From: Vibrio sp. FE10
Lineage (GTDB): Bacteria > Pseudomonadota > Gammaproteobacteria > Enterobacterales > Vibrionaceae
Direction: 5' to 3'
Assembly: GCF_030297155.1 (NCBI RefSeq)
Contig: NZ_AP028068.1
Span: forward strand, 496,001-560,000
Length of the DNA stretch: 64,000 bases
Part shown: positions 33,110 to 42,000 of the stretch, one piece after another
Position numbering within the stretch: the stretch's first letter is position 1
How the letters are laid out: each line of letters begins with the position of its first letter
Translations under genes and position numbers: made by a program
The notes under the pieces: generated by a model
What the model was told of the DNA's origin: nothing
Database searches by the model: none
The model's input: only the letters and a program-made list of their open reading frames with translations

Positions 33110-35254
33110 ATGGATATGACCTTATCAACAACGGGAAATAGCGTTTCTATCACACAAGATAATTGCGGAATCGACGCCGTCGTTTATGCGGGTAACTATT
33201 TCCACAAAAAGTCGACCAAGACACAGCTCAAGCATGCTTTAGGCGTCAGTCATTCCAATTTAAATGACTTGGAAATAAGGGAAGCTGCAGATTATATTGG
33301 CCTAAAAAGTCAAGTGACGAGAGTAAAATCGAACGAGCTAAATACCCTCCCGCTGCCCGTTTTAATTGAAATCGACAATAGTTGGAAAGTGCTAACTAAA
33401 TCAGCTGATGGCCCCTTTGTTTTATATGACCCAGCCACTCAATTGGAGCAGCAGAGTGAGCTTAGTCCGAATAGTCACTCATCAACGTACAAGGTAATGT
33501 TGGTCGCGGATGAAAGACTAAGTAGCAAAGAAGTGAAATTTGGTCTTAGCTGGTTTGCCCCCTCTATTTGGCGTCAAAAGAGCCAAATGCGAGATGTGTT
33601 TTTTTATGCCATTGCCCTTCAAATATTCGCACTTGTCAGCCCGATGTTGTTTGAAAATGTCATCGATAAAGTGCTAGTCGGCCGCAGCTTATCCAGTTTA
33701 CATGTGCTCGCCATAGCGATGCTTGCTCTTGCCATTGCAGAGCCAGCATACAGTTACTTGCGTAATACCGTATTTGGCCACCTCGCAAGTCAAGTAAATG
33801 CAGAGCTATCAGGACGCCTTTATCGCCATTTAGTTGGCCTCCCCCTCAATTACTTCAAGCAGCGTCAGACGGGACAAATCATTGCTCGAGTTCGTGAAAT
33901 GGCTCAAATTCGCCAGTTTTTGACCGGTTCGACGTTGATGTTATTGCTCGACCTCATTTTTGTTACCGTCTTTCTTGCTGTTATGTTCCATTATGCCAAG
34001 ACTCTAACTTGGCTAGTAATCGGTTCACTTTTTATCTATTTCTTACTTTGGCTTATTGCTGGCCCAATAATAAGAAAAAAAGTGGAATCAGAATACGAAT
34101 CGGATGCCGATGCCACGACCTTTCTAACGGAAGCGGTAACAGGCATTGAAACCATTAAAACCACAGCTACTGAACATAGATTTTTACATCAATGGCAACA
34201 TATTCTCAGCCAACAACTAAACCGTAGCTTTGATGCTCAAAAATCAGGACTTATTGCAGGGCAAGGCATAGGGCTAATACAAAAACTGACTGCGGCACTG
34301 CTCCTGTGGTGGGGAGTCAGCGAAGTACTTAACGGTGAGCTCACTCCCGGACAATTGGTGGCCTTCAATATGTTAGCCGGCCACGTGACTCAGCCGGTAC
34401 TTCGACTTGCGCAAATCTGGCAAGACTTCCAACATACTCTTATTGCACTAAAGCGAGTGGGCGATATTCTTGATGAACCAAAAGAAAATGGAAAACAAGG
34501 GTTAGCTTCTGTTCCTGAACTCAATGGAGGTATCGAATTTAGTAACATTCGCTTTCGTTATCACGAAGACTCTCCCGAAGTGTTGGCCAACTTATCGTTA
34601 GAAATAAAACCGGGCCAGTTTATCGGCATCACCGGGCCGTCAGGCTCAGGAAAAAGTACCATCACTCGGCTATTGCAACGTTTGTATGTCCCTCAACATG
34701 GTCAAGTATTGGTAGACGGTATGGATCTCGCGATAGCCGACCCAATTTCGCTACGTCGCAACATGAGTGTGGTATTGCAAGAAAGTATTCTCTTTTCTGG
34801 GAGCGTTGCTGAGAATATCCGCCTAAGTCAGCCTCAAGCTACTGATGAGGAAATGCGCAATGCTGCGCAGCTTGCTGGTGCTTTGGAATTCATTGAAGGA
34901 CTTCCCCACGGGTTTAATCAGCCCGTTGGGGAAAAAGGGGGGTCTTTATCTGGCGGCCAGCGTCAACGCATTGCGTTAGCAAGAGCCCTACTCGTGAACC
35001 CTAGGATTTTACTTCTTGATGAAGCAACATCAGCACTCGACTATAACTCGGAAGCGGCCATCATGAGTAATATGGAGGAGATCTGCCAAGGACGAACCGT
35101 AATTAGCATCGCACACCGCCTTAACACCATTCGTCATGCGGATAACATTCTTGTTCTCGACAAGGGCCAGGTCTGTGAAAGTGGAACTCACAATGAATTG
35201 GTGGAGAAAGAAGGGTTGTATGCAAAACTATGGAAGCAACAAGTAGGCACATAG
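33110..35254 (+). CDS. rtxE: Type I secretion ABC transporter RtxE
   Basis: This is the second ABC exporter subunit of the MARTX secretion system, 714 residues. The N-terminal C39-like domain keeps a Cys in ITQDNCGIDAVVYAGNYF, but the partner His position reads LIEIDNSWKVL with no His, so peptidase activity is not expected. The membrane domain spans about 160-440 and the ATPase about 475-710, with Walker A GPSGSGKSTITRL, signature LSGGQRQRIALAR and Walker B ILLLDEATSALD. It starts 2 bases after the rtxD stop, so rtxB, rtxD and rtxE are one operon. No good terminator follows; the next 229 bases hold a 13-base inverted repeat. Confidence 0.94.
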   Translation: MDMTLSTTGNSVSITQDNCGIDAVVYAGNYFHKKSTKTQLKHALGVSHSNLNDLEIREAADYIGLKSQVTRVKSNELNTLPLPVLIEIDNSWKVLTKSADGPFVLYDPATQLEQQSELSPNSHSSTYKVMLVADERLSSKEVKFGLSWFAPSIWRQKSQMRDVFFYAIALQIFALVSPMLFENVIDKVLVGRSLSSLHVLAIAMLALAIAEPAYSYLRNTVFGHLASQVNAELSGRLYRHLVGLPLNYFKQRQTGQIIARVREMAQIRQFLTGSTLMLLLDLIFVTVFLAVMFHYAKTLTWLVIGSLFIYFLLWLIAGPIIRKKVESEYESDADATTFLTEAVTGIETIKTTATEHRFLHQWQHILSQQLNRSFDAQKSGLIAGQGIGLIQKLTAALLLWWGVSEVLNGELTPGQLVAFNMLAGHVTQPVLRLAQIWQDFQHTLIALKRVGDILDEPKENGKQGLASVPELNGGIEFSNIRFRYHEDSPEVLANLSLEIKPGQFIGITGPSGSGKSTITRLLQRLYVPQHGQVLVDGMDLAIADPISLRRNMSVVLQESILFSGSVAENIRLSQPQATDEEMRNAAQLAGALEFIEGLPHGFNQPVGEKGGSLSGGQRQRIALARALLVNPRILLLDEATSALDYNSEAAIMSNMEEICQGRTVISIAHRLNTIRHADNILVLDKGQVCESGTHNELVEKEGLYAKLWKQQVGT

Positions 35255-35374
35255 TCTAATACTTAGATTCTTTCCTTAAAAACAAAAAGTTACATGTGAA
35301 AGGCGAGAATTTACCAAATAAATACCATTAATGAGCTGTAGCCACTCATTGAATCATGAAATTATCAGGTAACG

Positions 35375-35412
35375 CTTTGCATTAAATTATCAGATAACCA
35401 TTTAATGCAAAG
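35375..35412. repeat. Perfect 13-base inverted repeat downstream of rtxE
   Basis: CTTTGCATTAAAT and its exact reverse complement are separated by 12 bases. The arm is A+T rich and no T-run follows, so it is not a good terminator. A near-direct repeat ATTATCAGRTAAC overlaps it (at about 35361 and 35386). Its function is unknown: it could be an operator or an mRNA end stabiliser. Confidence 0.6.
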
Positions 35413-35483
35413 GTTTGACTGGAATAACTTAAGCCCCTGAAAACGAGCTTCGCGGCCATTTGGTTATATCAACCATAAAAACT

Positions 35484-36665
35484 TTAGCGCCAGCTAAACA
35501 TTCGAACTTCATTGCCCTCTTCAGGCTTCTTGGGGATGTTTAAAGACAGCGCCAAAGAAACCGCCGCCATCACTGCACCAATGTAGAAAACCGTTGCGGG
35601 AGACGATAACCAAATCACACCAAACGCGACTGGAATAACAACCGCGGCAATATGGTTAATGGTGAAAGAGACACCAGCGGTTGATGCCATGTCAGCAGGA
35701 TCTGCAATTTTCTGGAAGTAGGTTTTGATCGCCAATGCCAACGCAAAGAACAGATGATCGACAACATACAGCGCGGCTGCCCACTCCGCCGTTTGTACTA
35801 AAGCATACCCAACGAACACACCAATCAAACCCACATATTCGAAGATAAGCGCCTTACGCTCACCCACGATACCAATAAATTTACCAATGCGTTTTGCGAA
35901 CAAGAAGTTAAACAGGTAGTTGATCAAGAACAGCAGCGTGATGTCAGCAGCCGAGTAACCGAACTTCTCTACCATCAAGAAGCCAGCAAACACCGTGAAG
36001 ATTTGTCTTCTTGCACCACTCATAAACGTTAGCGCGTAGTAGAGCCAGTAACGCTTTCTCAACACCAGTTTTTTATTTTGCTGAGTCTTGGTTTGAAATT
36101 CAGGGAAACCAAAAGTCATCACTAATACTAAAATAAAACCGATGCCTCCGGTAATGCCATACACCCATGCAAAATCAAGCTTGAGCTGTTCTAACATCAC
36201 CCAAATTGATCCATAAGTGATTAATGAGGCTAACGCGCCAACGGAGATCATTTTACCTAGCATCTCGGGCGCTTCTTCTTTACTCAACCATTGCAGTGAC
36301 AAAGACTGCTTCAGCGTTTCAAAATAGTGAAAACCCGTCGACATCAAAACCGTAGTCAGCAACAAGCCTGTGAGTGTAGGAAATAAACCGGTAATTGCCG
36401 TGCCCACGGTTAACATCGCCAGCGATATCAACATAAAGCGTTGCTCTCGAATGAAGGCTAAAACAAACACCACGGTAAACGCTAAGAAGCCTGGGATCTC
36501 ACGAACACTTTGTAGCAAGCCTATATCGGCACCGTCAAAGTTCGCTTTCTCAATCACGAAGTTGTTAAGCAGAGCCATCCAGCTCGAAAACGCGATAGGG
36601 ACAACAATTGAAATCAGTAATAAGAAGTTTTGCGGCGTTTTCCAGCTCGCTGTTGATGCACTCAT
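35484..36665 (-). CDS. MFS transporter
   Basis: This major-facilitator inner-membrane protein has twelve hydrophobic segments, with no signature that fixes a substrate. The loop regions VREIPGFLAFTVV and FAKRIGKFIGIVGERKAL stand in the usual cytoplasmic positions. An in-frame TTG at 36674 exists, but AGGAT lies 9 bases before the ATG at 36665 (393 residues), so that start is chosen. It is a single gene on the minus strand, convergent with rtxBDE and unrelated to toxin export. Confidence 0.85.
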   Translation of the reverse strand: MSASTASWKTPQNFLLLISIVVPIAFSSWMALLNNFVIEKANFDGADIGLLQSVREIPGFLAFTVVFVLAFIREQRFMLISLAMLTVGTAITGLFPTLTGLLLTTVLMSTGFHYFETLKQSLSLQWLSKEEAPEMLGKMISVGALASLITYGSIWVMLEQLKLDFAWVYGITGGIGFILVLVMTFGFPEFQTKTQQNKKLVLRKRYWLYYALTFMSGARRQIFTVFAGFLMVEKFGYSAADITLLFLINYLFNFLFAKRIGKFIGIVGERKALIFEYVGLIGVFVGYALVQTAEWAAALYVVDHLFFALALAIKTYFQKIADPADMASTAGVSFTINHIAAVVIPVAFGVIWLSSPATVFYIGAVMAAVSLALSLNIPKKPEEGNEVRMFSWR

Positions 36666-36839
36666 GACAGCCAAATCCTAAATAGTAATCCAGTATCATA
36701 CTCCGGTTTTATGGCGATTAACAAATGATTAACTTTTGTTTCCTAGTGTTCATACAGAGCATAAATACATGCATCAAAAAGAGATAAACAAGAGAAATAG
36801 GTCGTTGTGAAAAAGAGAGGGGAAATAAGAAAACAGGAA

Positions 36840-36866
36840 TAAGAAGGGAGCAAACCTCCCTTCTTT
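36840..36866. terminator. Hairpin after His/Asp-rich lipoprotein gene
   Basis: The 10-base stem AAGAAGGGAG/CTCCCTTCTT has a 5-base loop just past the stop of the minus-strand lipoprotein gene. The T-run is short, so its strength is uncertain. Confidence 0.55.
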
Positions 36867-36880
36867 AGCGCAAAAAACCG

Positions 36881-38935
36881 TTAAAGACCTTTATAGAAAG
36901 TTAGCCATTCACCTCGTTCTAAGCCGCTAACGTGCACCCCAGATATGCCACTTGATGTTGTCGCATTGGTCGGAGAAAACGAGAGGTTTACGTTTTTAAA
37001 TTTATCGGAGATTTCACTTTCTGTCCCTGTTTGAGAAAGAACGTAACCCAAGTTGGTTGAATTCCAACTTGAATTGCCGCTGTCTTCCCACTTTTTGAAG
37101 AGTTCTTTGGTCACCAGTTGGCTGCCAACTTTGAGAGCCGGACCGCTGATATTTCGGAACTGATAATAGTCCGCACCCGAAGAAGTTAACGCAATCACCT
37201 TATCTTCTAACACATACAAAGACTTGATGGCATTGTTACTCAAAGACTCTGTTACAAGTAGGCTTCTCGTCATGTTATCAACGATATAAAGAGAACTTGT
37301 TGTGGTAATAGCACTGGTTTTTCCGTCTCGCGATGTCGCTATTTTGCTAATAGCAGAATCAACGGGCAGATCCCCAAGTACGGTTTGTTGTATCGAGTTA
37401 GACACCCACTCAACCTTATTGCTATCCAACCCCAACAATATCTGCTGATTCACGACAATATTGGCTGTTTTAAGGTTTAACTTATCAATCGTCATCTTAG
37501 TGGATAGGTTAGCCGTATCGATAACTTCTGTCGCTAAATTACTGTTTGAAAAGTAATTCTTATAAACAATTAATGCTTCACTTTCGTCATAAGATGACAT
37601 GACTTGCGGTGAGGAAGCTTTCAATGCGTGACTCCAGCTTTTCATATCAAGCTTATTAGCACTTAGCAATTTGAGTTCTTGCTGTGAGTATATCGAGCTT
37701 CCGGTATTTTTAATCGCCAGTAACGAGCCACTTTGTAACAGAGGAACCACTGCTGCAAAATTATCATTGATGCACGACTCACTCGATTTAGGCGGAACGG
37801 CTGGATTAGGTTTGGGAATGGGTGGAAGCGTACCTCCACTACGACTGCTGTATGTATCAATCGCAAAAGCCTTCACACCAACATTGTTGTTATTCGAACC
37901 ATTGAGGCTCGTGAGGAAAACACCATTAGCGCCTTGGCTATTACAAATATCACTCGACGTGGGTGAAACGTAAGCAGTCGGTTTGTAAACCTTATAGGCC
38001 TGAACACCATTTAACGCAGGAACTAACTGAATGATTTCACTCGAGTCGACCGGTATTTCTCCGCCTCCAGTACCACCTCCGTGATCGTAATCATCGTCGT
38101 CATCGTCATCATGGTCGTCGTGATCGTCATCGTCGTCGTGTGAACGGATACTAACCAGACCAGAAACCGCTTGAGATGCTGGATCACTATCGATTGTCAC
38201 CGGCTTATTGCGTGAAGAGCTATCAATTTGCATAACCACATCATTCGCCGTTAAAAACACAATCTGGCTGCTCGCTGGATTCAGAGCTATCGACTTCGCA
38301 CCAGACAATTGCGGTACCGATTGTGAACCGCGAACAACCAAAGAGTCTTCAATTTGGAGATGCCGAGAAACCGTACCAGCAACGTCAATATTAGATAAGT
38401 CTAAAGTCTTATGCTCTATCATCAAATCAAGAGCATGAGCAATATTGGTATAAGAAGACTGCTTACCGTCACTTTGCGCCTTTTTCAGCGATTTTAACAA
38501 CAGATTTGATAGATCTTTAGACCCATGAGTTGAGTCTAGAACACCAAAATTAATGCCAACATGATCGCCTAACTTACTTTGAAGCGATGCTTTTGCTTGT
38601 TCTACATCGTTACTTACCGTTGGGTTAAACATCATCTCGCTATGAATCAAAGTAGTGAAAGGCGTCACCACTTTCATACCAGGAGAAGCAGTCAAAATTG
38701 CACCATCATATTGTCTCTGCTGTGCGTACCCTGAAACATCGGCGATCTGTTTCTCTTGATCACTGCATACGCCATTCAGATCTGCATCAGCACAGACTAA
38801 TGAATCTAGAAACGCATAGCCTGAAGCCGTAGACCCAACTGGGTTTTCGCTATCAGAACTGCCTCCACATCCTGAGACTATCAAGGCACTAGAGATTGCT
38901 AGTGACAATTTGCATATTAATAATTTATTGTGCAT
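36881..38935 (-). CDS. Large lipoprotein with His/Asp-rich tract (unknown function)
   Basis: This 684-residue predicted lipoprotein has a lipobox LIVSGC with Cys at about residue 23. Next comes a Cys-containing acidic loop, CADADLNGVCSDQE, of calcium-loop appearance, then VVTPFTTLIHSEM. A run of alternating His and Asp with one Tyr occupies about residues 265-285 and is followed by a Gly-rich hinge (GGGTGGGE). The C-terminal half is rich in beta-strand-like segments. I do not recognise the family. The N-terminal plan is shared with the divergent 1622-residue lipoprotein, and a Fur-box-like palindrome lies between the two genes. Metal binding by the His/Asp tract is plausible but inferred. Confidence 0.8.
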   Translation of the reverse strand: MHNKLLICKLSLAISSALIVSGCGGSSDSENPVGSTASGYAFLDSLVCADADLNGVCSDQEKQIADVSGYAQQRQYDGAILTASPGMKVVTPFTTLIHSEMMFNPTVSNDVEQAKASLQSKLGDHVGINFGVLDSTHGSKDLSNLLLKSLKKAQSDGKQSSYTNIAHALDLMIEHKTLDLSNIDVAGTVSRHLQIEDSLVVRGSQSVPQLSGAKSIALNPASSQIVFLTANDVVMQIDSSSRNKPVTIDSDPASQAVSGLVSIRSHDDDDDHDDHDDDDDDDYDHGGGTGGGEIPVDSSEIIQLVPALNGVQAYKVYKPTAYVSPTSSDICNSQGANGVFLTSLNGSNNNNVGVKAFAIDTYSSRSGGTLPPIPKPNPAVPPKSSESCINDNFAAVVPLLQSGSLLAIKNTGSSIYSQQELKLLSANKLDMKSWSHALKASSPQVMSSYDESEALIVYKNYFSNSNLATEVIDTANLSTKMTIDKLNLKTANIVVNQQILLGLDSNKVEWVSNSIQQTVLGDLPVDSAISKIATSRDGKTSAITTTSSLYIVDNMTRSLLVTESLSNNAIKSLYVLEDKVIALTSSGADYYQFRNISGPALKVGSQLVTKELFKKWEDSGNSSWNSTNLGYVLSQTGTESEISDKFKNVNLSFSPTNATTSSGISGVHVSGLERGEWLTFYKGL
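38080..38143 (-). repeat. Trinucleotide-rich low-complexity tract encoding His/Asp run
   Basis: A GTC/ATC-type trinucleotide tract (plus strand) encodes the Asp/His run of the lipoprotein. Copy changes keep the frame, so length polymorphism is likely. Confidence 0.85.
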
Positions 38936-39021
38936 TTTTTCGACCGATTCACCTAGTTTATTATTGGGTTAATAGTATTTAATCTGGCTATTAAATCACT
39001 TAACGAAATAAAAGATCAAAT

Positions 39022-39040
39022 GATATTGATAATTACTATC
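39022..39040. promoter_or_regulatory. Candidate Fur box between divergent lipoprotein genes
   Basis: GATATTGATAATTACTATC matches the 19-base Fur consensus GATAATGATAATCATTATC at 16 positions and extends to 8-base perfect outer arms (AAATGATA/TATCATTT, 39018-39044). It lies about 60 bases before the 39100 start and about 87 before the 38935 start. Iron-dependent repression of both genes is inferred. Confidence 0.65.
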
Positions 39041-39099
39041 ATTTAAATTAATATCCTCCGCCTTTCTTATGGGTAATTTATAAATTATTTGGAGTTCAG

Positions 39100-42000
39100 G
39101 TGGTAAGAAATCCATACAAACTAATGAGTGTTTCACTCGTTTCCACAATGCTCATGGCTTGTGGTGGAGCAGAGTCAGATCCGAAGCTCAAGCAGTCACA
39201 GACTCAACCAAATTCTCAGAATATTTCGGGCATAGCTTTGGATGGTTATTTACACAATGCGAAGGTTTGTTTAGACAAAAATAGCAATGCCATGTGTGAC
39301 TCTGCTGATGGGGAAATTGCCACTACGGACGCCGAAGGACGATTCCAACTAAACATCGACAATGATGTCGCCCAATACCCAATATTGGTTGAAGCGGTTG
39401 CAGGTGTAACCATCGATATGGATTCACCAAATCAACCTATTGAATCCGGATTTACGCTAGAAGTACCGAGTAGCAATTCGGACGTGATCAGCCCCATGAC
39501 ATCTCTTATTGCCAGTGTGTCGAGAACAAGTGGAATCAGTTTTGATGAAGCAACTCAGCTTGTGGCCAGCGACTTAGGCATAGATCAACAACTGGCTGTT
39601 GGTGATTATTCCGCATCAAACTCAACGATAAGCCGTGAAGTACACATGTTTGCGCGCGGTGTTACTCGTGCACTTCAGGAAGCACAAATGGCCTCTGTTG
39701 ATGCAGGTGTCGACCAAGTCAATGCTCGAAAAGGCTCTATGTACAAGCTGGCAGAGCTTGATTTAGCAGAATTTAAAGCCAAGACCGATTTGCTGTCTCA
39801 TGGCGCATCAGGAACCGATAGCGCATTGAAGCAACTTGGTAAGGAATACCGAGATCAACTCAAAGTTTCCCAAGAAGACATCGATGGCAATGAAATCATC
39901 ACTAGGCCACCTGCGCCTAAGCATGGTCAAGTCAATGATGCCTCAGACACTTTCGATTGGCAGTTTGTGCGTGGCTTCAACCAGAATACAGATTACGAAT
40001 ACTCATTGGATTCAGGGAAAGCTTGGACAACGGTCATTCGTAAGCCGATTGTTGTAGGGAAACTGGCGTTCGACAAAGGAGTCGTTCAAGTTCGAGTTTC
40101 CGCGTCTAACGTTCGTAACACCCCTGCCGGAAAGCCCATGCTTTCAGACAAAGCGTTTACGCTAACAACAGTGCCTGCAGCTCCAGCTTGGATTACTGTG
40201 AATAACGCGATCAATCAATTTGATTGGGCATTTGTCGACTCGTTTAATGAACTGGGTTTGTATGAATATTCATTAGATAACGGCTCAAGCTGGACGCAAG
40301 CGACTGAAAAGCCTCAAGACATTCCAGATCTAGATATTCCAGTTGGACATCTAAAAGTTCGTGTAGCCAAAGATGACTCGCTAGGTCAGCCAACGGGATT
40401 AAGTTCAGCGTCAGAACAATCGATGACGGTAACCCCAATCCAGCCCGCGCAACCAGTACTAGATTTTGCTAACGACAGCACCAATCAAATAAATTGGCTT
40501 TGGGTTAACGAATACAACGATCCGTCTTACTACGAGATTAATCTAGGTAATGGCTGGCAGGACGTAACCGAACTGCCGTATCTTGTGGGCAATGTTTCAC
40601 TTCCTGCAAACACGATTTCGGTTCGCGTTAAGTCAAATGCACTGGATGCTCGCCCCGCGGGAGTTCCGTTGGTTATCAGCTCTGCGTTCACTCGCTCAGA
40701 AAATCAACCTGTAGCACCAACCTCACCGATTGTTGACGATGCAGAAAACACATTCGCATGGAAGAACGTTGAAGGGTTCACGGGGAGTGACTCCTACGAA
40801 TACTCTCTCGATAGAGGCATTACTTTTACCCCTGTAACTAGCAACCCACAAGCTATCCCTGATGAGATATTTTCCAAGGGGCAAGTCTGTGTGCGCGTAA
40901 AAGCAGAATCGGATCCTCTACATGATCCTGGCGAAGCGCTGTGCTCAGACAAGGGCTACTCTGTTACTCCCAATATGCCTACCGCACCGACATCACCAAT
41001 CTCTCAGGATGGGTTAGACACATTTGATTGGACATTCGTTACCGGGTTTTCAGAGGTAACGGATTACGAGATCAATACGCTTAACACCGGTTGGACAGTC
41101 GTTACCACAAAGCCTTATCAGCTAAACGACCAAGCTTACGCTATCGATTCAATCCAAGTACGCGTTAAACGAGATCCAATTACGGGTCGTCCTAGCGGTT
41201 CAGAGTTAACCAACGATGTCGCGTTTACTGTTCGTCCGTCAGCACCAATTGCCCCGACAGGTCTGGTGGTTAACGACACCGACAACACGCTCGATTGGGC
41301 ATACTTCGGCGATTTCACTCAGCCCGAGCACTTCGAAGTCACGCTCGACTCCGGTTTAACTTGGACAAAAGTAACCGCGAAGCCTGTTGTTATTGGTAAT
41401 GTCGACAAGAACATCGCTGAAGTGCAATTACGAATAGGTGCGAACCCTACCAATGGCATGCCTCATGGCGTTGCAACTCCAACTGCACAAGCCTTTACCA
41501 AAGTGTTTGAAATCCCGGCGCCAACCTCGCCTGAAATCGTAAATACATTCACTGGTAGTAACCCAATCAATACCAATGGATTTCAATGGGATTACTTAAC
41601 CGCCAACGTTGAGGGTCAATCGGTTCGTTTTGACCAAGCCGAATACTATGAGTTCACCAATGACCAAGGTGTCACTTGGCATCCTGTTGTTTCAAAACCT
41701 CAATTTATTGGCCCAGAAGCGTACGACAAGGCTAGTGTCGGAGTTCGACTAAAGAAACAAGCAAAAGAAGGCGTTTCCAATTCAGTCAGTGACACCCTTT
41801 GGGCTACAGATGCTAGTAGTCGCTTCACTGCATTAAAATTCGTACCGATGAAAACCCGCTCGCAGGCCGCTGATTTTAGTTACGGTGGCTCATGGAATTC
41901 CTACTCCCTAAATTGTATTGCTGAATACGATGACAAAGGACAAGGGGAACCGACGTTTTGGGCGGAACGATTCTCTTCAGAAATCGATACTGTATTCGAT

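Noticed and set aside
33110..33400. RtxE as a leader-cleaving C39 peptidase transporter
   Set aside because: A Cys remains in the N-terminal domain, but the Gln spacing is wrong and the catalytic His is missing.
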